This document shows, in pieces, positions 7,228 to 14,737 of a DNA stretch of 28,782 nt. Numbering within the stretch: position 1 is the stretch's first letter; each line of letters begins with the position of its first letter. The stretch is from Paradesertivirga sp965650335 (GTDB lineage: Bacteria > Bacteroidota > Bacteroidia > Sphingobacteriales > Sphingobacteriaceae), in NCBI GenBank assembly GCA_965650335.1, contig CBFGOI010000060.1, positions 1-28,782 of the forward strand, read 5' to 3'. The notes beneath the pieces are model-generated. The model made no database searches. It saw nothing but the letters and a program-made list of their open reading frames with translations, and was not told where the DNA came from. The translations under genes and the position numbers were made by a program.

Positions 7228-7246
7228 GTTTGTAGCTACTACAAAC
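7228..7246 (+). repeat. Perfect hairpin between hisG and hisD
   Basis: GTTTGTAG (7228-7235) and CTACAAAC (7239-7246) are exact complements around CTA, in the 70-nt hisG-hisD gap. No T-run follows, so it is unlikely to terminate transcription. It could mark an RNA processing site or stabilise one side of the message. Confidence 0.45.
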
Positions 7247-7276
7247 CGATAGACTCATAAAGCGAGCTAAAACAGA

Positions 7277-8587
7277 ATGCTTAAAACTCACAAATACAAA
7301 GAATTATCCAAAGCACAAATTCAAAGTTTGATTTCCCGGAACACCGACGAAACCAACACTATTGAAGATCGCGTGCTTTCGATTCTATCTGAAGTTAAGC
7401 TTAACGGCGATAAAGCATTATTTTCTTTTGCTGAGAAGTTTGATGGAGTTAAACTTCGTCAGATCTATCTCAATAAAGAAGAAATTACTGCAATTGCTCA
7501 AACGATCGGCGAAACTCAAAAACAAGCCATCAATACCGCTTATAAAAACATAAAGAAGTTTCACGAAAGCCAATTAATAAGCGAAGCGAAGGTTGAAACA
7601 ATGCCGGGAGTAAATTGCTGGAGAGAAACAAGAGCAATTGAAAAGGTAGGTTTATATATTCCGGGTGGGACAGCGGTTTTACCAAGTACTTTTTTAATGC
7701 TCGGAATTCCCGCAAAAATTGCTGGTTGTAAAGAACTGGTGGTTTGTTCTCCGCCACAGAAAACAGAAGGTCAACCTTTAATTAATTGCTATGTTGCTTA
7801 TGTTGCGCAGCTACTTGAAATAGATAGAGTGTACCTTGTTGGAGGCGCTCAGGCTGTAGCGGCCATGGCTTATGGAACTGAATCAATCACTAAAGTTGAC
7901 AAGATATTTGGTCCCGGAAATCAGTATGTAACAAAGGCTAAAACCATTATTCAGTCGTCAACCCAAACCGCAATTGACATGCCGGCGGGGCCTTCCGAAG
8001 TATTGGTAATTGCTGATGAATCATCCAATCCTGTTTTTGTGGCCGCGGATTTATTGGCGCAATCAGAACATGGTGCAGATTCTCAGGCCGTTTTGGTTGC
8101 TACTTCGCAAGAAATCATTGAACAAACGATCATCGAACTCGAAGAACAATTGGCGGTTTTACCCCGAAAAGAGATCGTCGCGAAAGCAATAGGCAATTCG
8201 TATGCGGTCCTCGTTTCTGATTTAAGCGAAGCGATGAACTTCAGTAATGAATATGCTCCCGAACATTTAATTTTGGCTACGGACAACTGGCAGTCAATTA
8301 CGTCTCAAATCAGTAACGCAGGTTCGGTATTTCTGGGCAATTTAACTCCCGAAAGTGCAGGAGATTATGCCTCCGGAACCAATCATACTTTACCCACAAG
8401 TGCTTATGCTCGTTCATATTCGGGCGTTTCGGTTGATTCATTTGTCAAAAAAATCACTTTCCAGCATCTTTCGCCGCAAGGCGTTAAAAATATCGGAAAT
8501 ACTGTAGAAGTTCTGGCCGAGCTTGAAGGTTTACAGGCGCACAAAAATGCGATAAGTGTGCGGTTACAATCACCGCTGGTTAGCTGA
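7277..8587 (+). CDS. hisD: Histidinol dehydrogenase
   Basis: 436 residues, the normal length. It oxidises L-histidinol to histidine in two NAD-dependent steps (last two reactions of the pathway). Visible family motifs are YIPGGTAVLPSTFLMLGIPAKIAG, KIFGPGNQYVTKAK, DMPAGPSEVLVIADES, the SEHGADSQA stretch with the zinc-binding region, NEYAPEHLIL, and the C-terminal YARSYSGVSVDSFVKKITFQ. It starts with ATG 70 nt after hisG, in the same operon. All key segments are intact. Confidence 0.97.
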   Translation: MLKTHKYKELSKAQIQSLISRNTDETNTIEDRVLSILSEVKLNGDKALFSFAEKFDGVKLRQIYLNKEEITAIAQTIGETQKQAINTAYKNIKKFHESQLISEAKVETMPGVNCWRETRAIEKVGLYIPGGTAVLPSTFLMLGIPAKIAGCKELVVCSPPQKTEGQPLINCYVAYVAQLLEIDRVYLVGGAQAVAAMAYGTESITKVDKIFGPGNQYVTKAKTIIQSSTQTAIDMPAGPSEVLVIADESSNPVFVAADLLAQSEHGADSQAVLVATSQEIIEQTIIELEEQLAVLPRKEIVAKAIGNSYAVLVSDLSEAMNFSNEYAPEHLILATDNWQSITSQISNAGSVFLGNLTPESAGDYASGTNHTLPTSAYARSYSGVSVDSFVKKITFQHLSPQGVKNIGNTVEVLAELEGLQAHKNAISVRLQSPLVS

Positions 8588-8588
8588 T

Positions 8589-8621
8589 AACTTTTCAAAA
8601 GTTTTAAACTTTGGAAAGTTT
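8589..8621 (+). repeat. Imperfect hairpin repeat between hisD and hisC
   Basis: AACTTTTCAAAAGTTT (8589-8604) faces AAACTTTGGAAAGTTT (8606-8621): 13 Watson-Crick matches plus a G-U pair of 16. It fills most of the 47-nt gap before the hisC ATG at 8635. It resembles the AACTTT/AAAGTT-type intergenic repeats I recall from Sphingobacteriaceae genomes, which I could not verify. A TTG at 8611 inside it would falsely extend HisC by eight residues. Confidence 0.45.
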
Positions 8622-8634
8622 AAAAATCAAAACA

Positions 8635-9687
8635 ATGGAATTCAATTTAAATAACATATTAAGAGAAAATATAAAAAACCTGGTGCCCTACTCCTCCGCC
8701 AGAGATGAGTTTAAAGGAGAAGCCTCGGTATTTTTAGATGCCAACGAAAATAGCTTTGGATCACCGCTTCCAAATCAATACAATCGTTATCCTGATCCTT
8801 TGCAGCTTGCTGTAAAAACACGTCTAAGTGAAATAAAAGGTGTTCCGCCTCAAAATATTTTTCTGGGAAATGGCAGTGATGAAGCCATAGACATACTTTT
8901 CAGAGCTTTTTGCCGCCCTGGAATTGATAATGTAATTACCGTACCTCCTACTTACGGGATGTATGAGGTGTCGGCGAATATCAACGACGTTGCAATTAAA
9001 AAAATACCATTAACTCCCGATTATCAGTTAAATCTGGAAGAAATCGCTGCAGCAATTGATGAAAACACCAAAATGATTTTTATCTGCTCGCCGAATAATC
9101 CAACCGGAAATTCGATCCATCGGGAAGATATCGAAACTATTCTGGCTAATTTTTCTGGACTGGTAGTGATTGACGAAGCATATATCAATTATTCACGTCA
9201 AAAATCTTTCATCCAAGAATTAACTGAATACAGCAACCTCGTTGTTCTTCAAACACTTTCTAAAGCATGGGGTTTAGCTGGCCTGCGCGTAGGGATGGCG
9301 TTCGCCAGTGAAGAAATTATTGAAGTTTTTAATCGCGTTAAGCCTCCGTATAATATAAATGAGGCATCGCAGCAGCTCGCTTTAGAAGCTTTAAATAACA
9401 TAGATCAGGTAAACGCCTGGATTAAGGAAACAGTAGCGCAACGCGAAAAGCTGGTAAGCAGTTTAGCAAAGCTCACTTTTGTAACTAAAATCTATCCTTC
9501 AGACGCTAATTTTGTTCTAGTCAAAACCACAAACGCCCGAGGCATTTATAATTATTTGGTCGAAAAAGGAATAATCGTCCGCGACCGATCTAAGATAGAG
9601 CTTTGCGAAGGCAGCTTGCGCATTACTGTGGGAACGCCGGCCGAAAACGACAAACTAATTGAAGCATTAAAATCCTTTCAGGGATGA
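8635..9687 (+). CDS. hisC: Histidinol-phosphate aminotransferase
   Basis: 350 residues from the ATG at 8635 (MEFNLNNILRENIKNLVPYSSARDEF). It converts imidazole acetol-phosphate and glutamate to histidinol-phosphate using PLP. Motifs are FLDANENSFGSP near the N-terminus, GNGSDEAIDILFRAF, FICSPNNPTGN, VIDEAYINYS, and the PLP-lysine motif TLSKAWGLAGLRVG. The frame is open 24 nt further up to a TTG, but that lies in the intergenic hairpin. Its stop overlaps the hisB start by four bases (ATGA), so the two are coupled. Confidence 0.97.
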   Translation: MEFNLNNILRENIKNLVPYSSARDEFKGEASVFLDANENSFGSPLPNQYNRYPDPLQLAVKTRLSEIKGVPPQNIFLGNGSDEAIDILFRAFCRPGIDNVITVPPTYGMYEVSANINDVAIKKIPLTPDYQLNLEEIAAAIDENTKMIFICSPNNPTGNSIHREDIETILANFSGLVVIDEAYINYSRQKSFIQELTEYSNLVVLQTLSKAWGLAGLRVGMAFASEEIIEVFNRVKPPYNINEASQQLALEALNNIDQVNAWIKETVAQREKLVSSLAKLTFVTKIYPSDANFVLVKTTNARGIYNYLVEKGIIVRDRSKIELCEGSLRITVGTPAENDKLIEALKSFQG

Positions 9688-10820
9688 AGAAAATATTATT
9701 TATAGACCGCGACGGTACTTTGTGCCTCGAACCGGAAGATTACCAGGTTGATTCTTTTGAAAAATTGAAGTTCTATCCTCAGGTTTTTAAATACCTGACA
9801 AAGATCGTCGAAGAACTTGACTTTGATTTGGTAATGGTAACCAATCAGGACGGCCTTGGAACAGATTCGCATCCGGAAGAAAATTTCTGGGCTGTACAAA
9901 ACTTCCTTATTGAAACGTTTAAAGGAGAAGGTATTGATTTTAGTGAAGTAATTATTGACAAAACGTTCCCTCACGAAAATGCTCCTACCCGGAAACCAGG
10001 TACAGCTTTGCTAACTCATTATTTTGATCCTGAAAAATATGACCTTGCGAATTCGTTCGTAATTGGCGACAGAATCACGGATGTGGTACTTGCAAAAAAC
10101 CTGGGGTCAAAAGCTATTTGGATTAAACAGGATGCCGATTTAGGCGCTGATGAAGTTGCAGAACAGAAAAATGAATTAAAGCAATTCATCGCTTTAGATA
10201 CAACTAACTGGAAAGATATTTATGAATTTCTGAAAGTTGGCAAGCGTGAAGTTGAACATAAGCGTACAACAAAAGAAACGGACATCTACATTAAGTTGAA
10301 CCTTGACGGAAAGGGAGATGCGGAAATTTCTACCGGCTTACACTTTTTTGATCACATGCTTGAGCAAATTGCTCGTCATGGCAGCATCGATTTAGAGATT
10401 AATGCCAAAGGCGACTTGCATATCGACGAGCATCATACTATTGAAGATACAGGAATCGCTTTAGGTGAAGCTATTGCGAAAGCTTTAGGCGATAAGCGAG
10501 GAATTGAGCGGTATGGATTTTGTCTACCAATGGACGATTGCCTTGCACAAGCAGCGATCGACTTCGGCGGAAGAAACTGGATTGTTTGGGATGCGGAGTT
10601 TAAGCGTGAAAAAGTTGGTGAAATGCCGACAGAGATGTTTTTTCACTTTTTTAAATCCTTTAGCGACGCTTCAAAAACTAACCTCAATATCAAAGCTGAA
10701 GGTCAAAACGAGCATCATAAAATTGAAGCTATTTTTAAAGTATTCGCGAAAGCAATAAAAATGGCTGCGAGGCGTGACGTCAATAATATGCAGCTGCCAA
10801 GTACGAAGGGACTTTTATAA
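9684..10820 (+). CDS. hisB: Bifunctional histidinol-phosphatase / imidazoleglycerol-phosphate dehydratase
   Basis: 378 residues, two fused enzymes. Residues 1 to about 165 are a HAD-type phosphatase with D8 and D10 in FIDRDGTLCLEP and a later GDRITDV motif. The rest, from about 190, is the dehydratase with manganese-binding histidine clusters HFFDHMLEQIARHG, DEHHTIEDTGIALGEA and NEHHKIEAIFKVFAKA. It thus covers steps 7 and 9. The fused form is the one known from enteric bacteria and several Bacteroidota. It overlaps hisC by four bases, and its stop is directly followed by an ATG for hisH. Confidence 0.96.
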   Translation: MKKILFIDRDGTLCLEPEDYQVDSFEKLKFYPQVFKYLTKIVEELDFDLVMVTNQDGLGTDSHPEENFWAVQNFLIETFKGEGIDFSEVIIDKTFPHENAPTRKPGTALLTHYFDPEKYDLANSFVIGDRITDVVLAKNLGSKAIWIKQDADLGADEVAEQKNELKQFIALDTTNWKDIYEFLKVGKREVEHKRTTKETDIYIKLNLDGKGDAEISTGLHFFDHMLEQIARHGSIDLEINAKGDLHIDEHHTIEDTGIALGEAIAKALGDKRGIERYGFCLPMDDCLAQAAIDFGGRNWIVWDAEFKREKVGEMPTEMFFHFFKSFSDASKTNLNIKAEGQNEHHKIEAIFKVFAKAIKMAARRDVNNMQLPSTKGLL

Positions 10821-11456
10821 ATGCGAGAATCAGGAACAAACAGCCACGGCGACGAATTGAAAAACTCAATCGGCATTGTAAACTACGGTGCCGGTAATAT
10901 ATTTTCGTTAACTGCGGCTTTGGACAGACAACACATTTCGTATGAGATGATAAACTCACCCGAGGAGTTCGATAAATTTGATCGTTATATTATTCCGGGT
11001 GTTGGGCATGCAGGTGCAGCCATGCAAAAACTTCATGAAAGTGGGATGGTTGAAAAAATTCTTGCTACCAAAAAACCCGTTTTGGGCATTTGCGTTGGCA
11101 TGCAACTGCTTACTAAATTCTCGGAAGAAGGGAATTCTACACTTCTTGGCATTGCTCCAGTGAAAACCTGCCTTTTTTCAGATAATTTAAAACTTAAAGT
11201 CCCTCATACTGGTTGGAACAAAGTTAGGTCAATAATTGATAACGAACTATTTAAGGGCCTAAATAGGGAGACGTACTTCTATTTTGTACATTCCTATTTT
11301 ATAGAATTTAATCTTAATTTTACACTCGCTTCGGCTGATTACGGAATTAAGTTTTCAGCGGCGTTAAAAAAAGATAATTATTACGGTGTTCAGTTTCATC
11401 CGGAAAAATCCGGTGAAGCTGGCGAACAGATATTAAAAAACTTTTCATTAATTTAA
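10821..11456 (+). CDS. hisH: Imidazole glycerol phosphate synthase, glutaminase subunit
   Basis: 211 residues from the ATG immediately after the hisB stop. A class I glutamine amidotransferase: oxyanion region NYGAGN (21-26), nucleophile C91 in LGICVGMQLL, and H192 and E194 in GVQFHPEKSG. It releases ammonia from glutamine and channels it to HisF. The first 14 residues are longer than usual; TTG at 10857 would give the more typical MKNSIGIVNYGAGN start. I keep the ATG because it abuts the hisB stop, but the choice is open. Confidence 0.95.
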   Translation: MRESGTNSHGDELKNSIGIVNYGAGNIFSLTAALDRQHISYEMINSPEEFDKFDRYIIPGVGHAGAAMQKLHESGMVEKILATKKPVLGICVGMQLLTKFSEEGNSTLLGIAPVKTCLFSDNLKLKVPHTGWNKVRSIIDNELFKGLNRETYFYFVHSYFIEFNLNFTLASADYGIKFSAALKKDNYYGVQFHPEKSGEAGEQILKNFSLI

Positions 11457-11462
11457 GAAACC

Positions 11463-12212
11463 ATGTACATCATTCCGGCAATTGACATTCTTGACAAAAA
11501 AGTTGTACGTTTAAGAGAGGGCGACTATGATCAGGCTACTTTATACGACGTAACACTTGAAGAAATGATTGAGAAGTACCAGTCAAATGGTACCGAGTTT
11601 GTCCATATCATCGACCTTAATGGAGCTAAAGGTGATTTCAGTAATCAAGAATACCTTTTCAACATCATCCGCAAAACCGAAATGAAAGTTCAATACGGCG
11701 GCGGCGTTAGAAGTATTGAAAAAGTAAGAGAACTTATAGATGCAGGTATCCATCGAGTTATTGTTGGTACTCAGGCATTAACAAATCCTGATTTCCTACC
11801 TTCACTTAGTGAAACGCTTTGCGGTAAAGAACAATGTTCGGACCAGATAGTCGTAGCTATAGATGTTTTGGATGAAGTGATAAAATATTCAGGCTGGATG
11901 GAAAGCTCGCCAATTAAATTAATGGATTATGTAGACCGCTGTCTGAATCTGGGATTTTTCCGCTTTCTATGTACCGACATAAACAAAGACGGTAAACTTG
12001 GTGGAGCCGGTATTGAGTTGTATCAAAAGCTATTAGACCACTCCCCTTTTATAAAATTAATTGCCTCTGGCGGAATTAGCTCTATGGCTGATATCGAAGC
12101 ATTAAATGACATTAAAGTTGAGGCTTGCGTGGTTGGTAAAGCCATCTACGAAAACAGGGTTTCAATTGAAGAAATTAAAGACTGGAACTTGAAATCTTTG
12201 ATTTCTTTCTAG
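11463..12212 (+). CDS. hisA: ProFAR isomerase (HisA)
   Basis: 249 residues, (beta-alpha)8 barrel. It isomerises ProFAR to PRFAR, step 4. Catalytic Asp residues are D8 (IPAIDIL) and D134 (VVAIDVLDE). Phosphate-binding loops are seen as QYGGGVRS and IASGGISS. The gap to hisH is 6 nt. The protein resembles HisF, its usual paralogue, in the same operon. Confidence 0.95.
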   Translation: MYIIPAIDILDKKVVRLREGDYDQATLYDVTLEEMIEKYQSNGTEFVHIIDLNGAKGDFSNQEYLFNIIRKTEMKVQYGGGVRSIEKVRELIDAGIHRVIVGTQALTNPDFLPSLSETLCGKEQCSDQIVVAIDVLDEVIKYSGWMESSPIKLMDYVDRCLNLGFFRFLCTDINKDGKLGGAGIELYQKLLDHSPFIKLIASGGISSMADIEALNDIKVEACVVGKAIYENRVSIEEIKDWNLKSLISF

Positions 12213-12357
12213 CCTCGACCCTAAAAGCTATAGCAAATAACATCGAACGATGAAGAGACTTAGAATCATATGAAATCAGGTTTCTTCGTTTTACAAGCGA
12301 TTAAATATTAAAAACATACAAGAAGTTTTGAACACAATTCAAGCCGCTTTGCAAACT

Positions 12358-12380
12358 CCCCCTTCAGGGGGCCGTGGGGG
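12358..12380 (+). repeat. GC-rich hairpin repeat element abutting the hisF start
   Basis: CCCCC (12358-12362), TTCA, GGGGG (12367-12371), then CCGT and a second GGGGG (12376-12380). Either G-run can pair with the C-run. It stands out in an AT-rich 169-nt gap between hisA and hisF and ends 1 nt before the hisF TTG. It looks like the CCCCCTTCAGGGGG-type intergenic repeats I recall from Bacteroidota genomes (unverified). Read as protein it gives TPPSGGRGG, the false extension of HisF. The rest of the gap (12213-12357) shows only tiny ORFs and no promoter box. Confidence 0.6.
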
Positions 12381-12381
12381 A

Positions 12382-13134
12382 TTGGCTAAACGCATCATCC
12401 CCTGCCTCGACGTAAAAGACGGCCGCACCGTTAAAGGTGTAAACTTCGTCGATCTGCGTGATGCAGGCGACCCGGTTGAACTCGCCTGGCAATATTCTCA
12501 GCAAGGCGCTGATGAACTTGTTTTTCTCGACATCACCGCGACCCATGAACGCCGAAAAACAATGGTAGAACTGGTTAAAGCAGTTGCCCGGCAGATTAAT
12601 ATTCCATTCACAATAGGCGGTGGAATTAATGAGATAGCAGATGCAGAAATATTGCTGAACGCTGGGGCTGATAAAATTTCTATCAATTCCGCGGCTGTCA
12701 GAAATCCCGATTTTATTGATGAATTAGCTGCAGCTTTTGGAAAGCAATTTGTTGTTGTTGCTGTCGACACAAAGTTTGTTGAAGACAGAAACCTCGTTCA
12801 TCTGAACGGTGGACGTATTGCGACGGAGTTTGAAACCGAAAAATGGATTAAAGAAGCTGAAGAACGCGGAGCAGGAGAAATTCTTTTAACCTCCATGGAT
12901 CATGACGGCACAAAGGCAGGTTTTGATAATACATTACTTAAAAAAATAAACGACGCAATCTCTATCCCTTTAATTGCATCAGGCGGCGCCGGAAATGTTC
13001 AGCACTTTATTGATGTTTTTGAGAAAACGAATGTGGACGCGGCGCTGGCTGCCTCTGTTTTCCATTATGGGGAAATCCTTATACCTTCGCTGAAAGAAGA
13101 GTTAAGAAAATTTAATATTGAAGTGAGGCTATAA
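12382..13134 (+). CDS. hisF: Imidazole glycerol phosphate synthase, cyclase subunit
   Basis: 250 residues from TTG at 12382, giving MAKRIIPCLDVKDGRTVKG, the standard HisF start. An open frame back to a TTG at 12328 adds 18 residues encoded largely by the repeat element and should not be used. Catalytic acids are D10 (CLDVKDG) and D129 (VAVDTKF), with phosphate-binding TIGGGIN and IASGGAGN. It uses ammonia from HisH to form IGP and AICAR (step 5). The start sits directly behind a G-rich hairpin, so translation may be affected. The stop shares one base with the hisIE ATG. Confidence 0.96.
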   Translation: MAKRIIPCLDVKDGRTVKGVNFVDLRDAGDPVELAWQYSQQGADELVFLDITATHERRKTMVELVKAVARQINIPFTIGGGINEIADAEILLNAGADKISINSAAVRNPDFIDELAAAFGKQFVVVAVDTKFVEDRNLVHLNGGRIATEFETEKWIKEAEERGAGEILLTSMDHDGTKAGFDNTLLKKINDAISIPLIASGGAGNVQHFIDVFEKTNVDAALAASVFHYGEILIPSLKEELRKFNIEVRL

Positions 13135-13721
13135 TGACTATTGATTTTTTAAAATCTGACGGATTGGTTCCGGTTGTAATACAAGACGAGCAAACATTAG
13201 AAGTGCTGATGCTTGGATACATGAATGAGGAAGCATTCAACAAAACTCAGTCGGAAGGTAAAGTGACCTTTTTTTCGAGGACTAAAAACCGATTATGGAC
13301 TAAAGGCGAAGAAAGCGGAAACTTCTTGTTCGTAAAACAAATAAGTATCGATTGCGATAACGACACACTTCTTATAAAGGTTCAACCAGTCGGTCCCACC
13401 TGCCATACAGGCTCGAGGAGTTGCTTTAAGACAGAATTTAATCAAAATTTCATCTTCAAACTTGAAGAGATTGTAAAAGATCGTTATGAAAATCCGGTTG
13501 AGGGATCGTATGTAAACAGGCTTCGTTCTAAAGGCCTGAACAAAATAGCACAAAAAGTTGGTGAAGAGGGCGTTGAAACAGTGATTGCAGCTTTAAATGA
13601 AACAGAACATGATTTTATAAATGAATCTTCGGATTTACTGTTTCATTTAATTGTCTTATTAAGAGAGAAAAACATCAGTCTTGAAACTCTTGCCAAAAAT
13701 CTTGAGAGCAGACATCAGTAG
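13134..13721 (+). CDS. hisI: Bifunctional phosphoribosyl-AMP cyclohydrolase / phosphoribosyl-ATP pyrophosphatase
   Basis: 195 residues, the fused HisIE (sometimes hisIE). The N-terminal cyclohydrolase part (1 to about 105) has WTKGEESGN, the metal-binding DCDNDTLLI and the zinc cysteines in GPTCHTGSRSCF. The C-terminal pyrophosphatase part has LNKIAQKVGEEGVETVIAAL and SSDLLFHLIVLL. It performs steps 2 and 3. The start overlaps the hisF stop by one base; the next gene follows after 8 nt. Confidence 0.96.
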   Translation: MTIDFLKSDGLVPVVIQDEQTLEVLMLGYMNEEAFNKTQSEGKVTFFSRTKNRLWTKGEESGNFLFVKQISIDCDNDTLLIKVQPVGPTCHTGSRSCFKTEFNQNFIFKLEEIVKDRYENPVEGSYVNRLRSKGLNKIAQKVGEEGVETVIAALNETEHDFINESSDLLFHLIVLLREKNISLETLAKNLESRHQ

Positions 13722-13729
13722 GCAAAATA

Positions 13730-14641
13730 ATGGTTGAGGTTAAACAAGCAGCTTTCCTGTCTGGTCACCAGAACCCTGTTTATGCTCTTGAATCTTCTCA
13801 AAAACCGGGAATAATTTTTACAGGCGGAAACGACAAAGGTGTCGTTGAATGGAGTCTCAAAAACATGGCTTTTATAAAGGTGCTGATGCCTGTTAAAAGT
13901 TCTGTTTATTCTTTGCATGCTCCCGAATGCGCTCCTGTATTGGCTGTTGGTGAAAGAAGCGGGATGATCAGCTTATTTGATTTTACCGAGCAAAAAATAG
14001 TAGCTCAGATACATCATCATAAATTACCGATATTCGATCTGGCTTCGACCAACCGTAAAAAGGAGCTTCTCGCTGCCTCTGAGGATGGGACAATTTCTGT
14101 TATTGATTTAACAACGTATAAACTACTATACAACTTTAGGGTTTCAGAACTTACCGTTCGATGTATAGCCATCAGTAGAGATGAGAAGCTGGTCGCTTTT
14201 GGGTGCAAAGATAATAGCATACGTATTTACAATCTGGACGACTATTCTTTCGTAGCCGAATTAAATAAACACTCCTTGCCAATAACTTCGATTGCTTTTT
14301 CTCCGGACGGACAGTATCTGCTATCAGGTAGCCGGGATGCAAGATTGTTAGTCTGGAACCTTAACGACTATTCCTTAAAAGAAAGCTTAGTGGCTCATAT
14401 GTTTGCCATTTACGACATTAAATTCCATCCTACACAGCCTTACTTCGCTACTTGCAGCCGAGACAAAAGCATTAAAATTTGGGATGCAGAGACCTTTAAA
14501 TTAAAGAAAGTAATCAGTCGTGAAAAAGGCATGGAATCGCATAGTCATTCGGTAAATAAAATCTGCTGGGAAAGATCAACCGAATTGTTAGTTTCAGTCG
14601 GAGATGACACCCGGGTTATGGTTTGGAATGTAACGTTCTAA
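13730..14641 (+). CDS. WD40-repeat beta-propeller protein
   Basis: 303 residues. About seven WD40 blades are visible: GHQNPVYALES...DKGVVEWSL, VKSSVYSLHA...SGMISLFDF, HKLPIFDLAS...DGTISVIDL, LTVRCIAIS...DNSIRIYNL, HSLPITSIAFSPDGQYLLSGSRDARLLVWNL, HMFAIYDIKFHP...DKSIKIWDA, HSHSVNKICW...DTRVMVWNV. That fills one closed propeller. There is no signal peptide, so it is cytosolic. Such propellers are protein-binding scaffolds; no catalytic site is seen. It follows hisIE by 8 nt with no promoter or terminator between, so it should be the last gene of the his transcript. A link to histidine metabolism is inference only. Confidence 0.85.
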   Translation: MVEVKQAAFLSGHQNPVYALESSQKPGIIFTGGNDKGVVEWSLKNMAFIKVLMPVKSSVYSLHAPECAPVLAVGERSGMISLFDFTEQKIVAQIHHHKLPIFDLASTNRKKELLAASEDGTISVIDLTTYKLLYNFRVSELTVRCIAISRDEKLVAFGCKDNSIRIYNLDDYSFVAELNKHSLPITSIAFSPDGQYLLSGSRDARLLVWNLNDYSLKESLVAHMFAIYDIKFHPTQPYFATCSRDKSIKIWDAETFKLKKVISREKGMESHSHSVNKICWERSTELLVSVGDDTRVMVWNVTF

Positions 14642-14735
14642 ACTCGGTTCTTTCCTTCTTTGTAACCTTTAATCTTTTCCTTTCAACCTTTACCTTTCCG
14701 CCTTCAACTTTCACCTTCAACCTTTTCCCTGTCCC
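14642..14735 (+). repeat. Pyrimidine-rich imperfect tandem repeat between convergent genes
   Basis: The 96-nt gap between the WD40 and NlpC/P60 stops is made largely of variations on CCTTTnAACCTTT / TTCAACTTTCACC, nearly purine-free on the plus strand. No hairpin terminator is seen. It looks like a degenerate short tandem repeat. Confidence 0.5.
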
Positions 14736-14737
14736 GT

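Noticed and set aside
12328..12381. N-terminal extension of HisF
   Set aside because: Encoded largely by an intergenic repeat; canonical HisF begins at the TTG on 12382.
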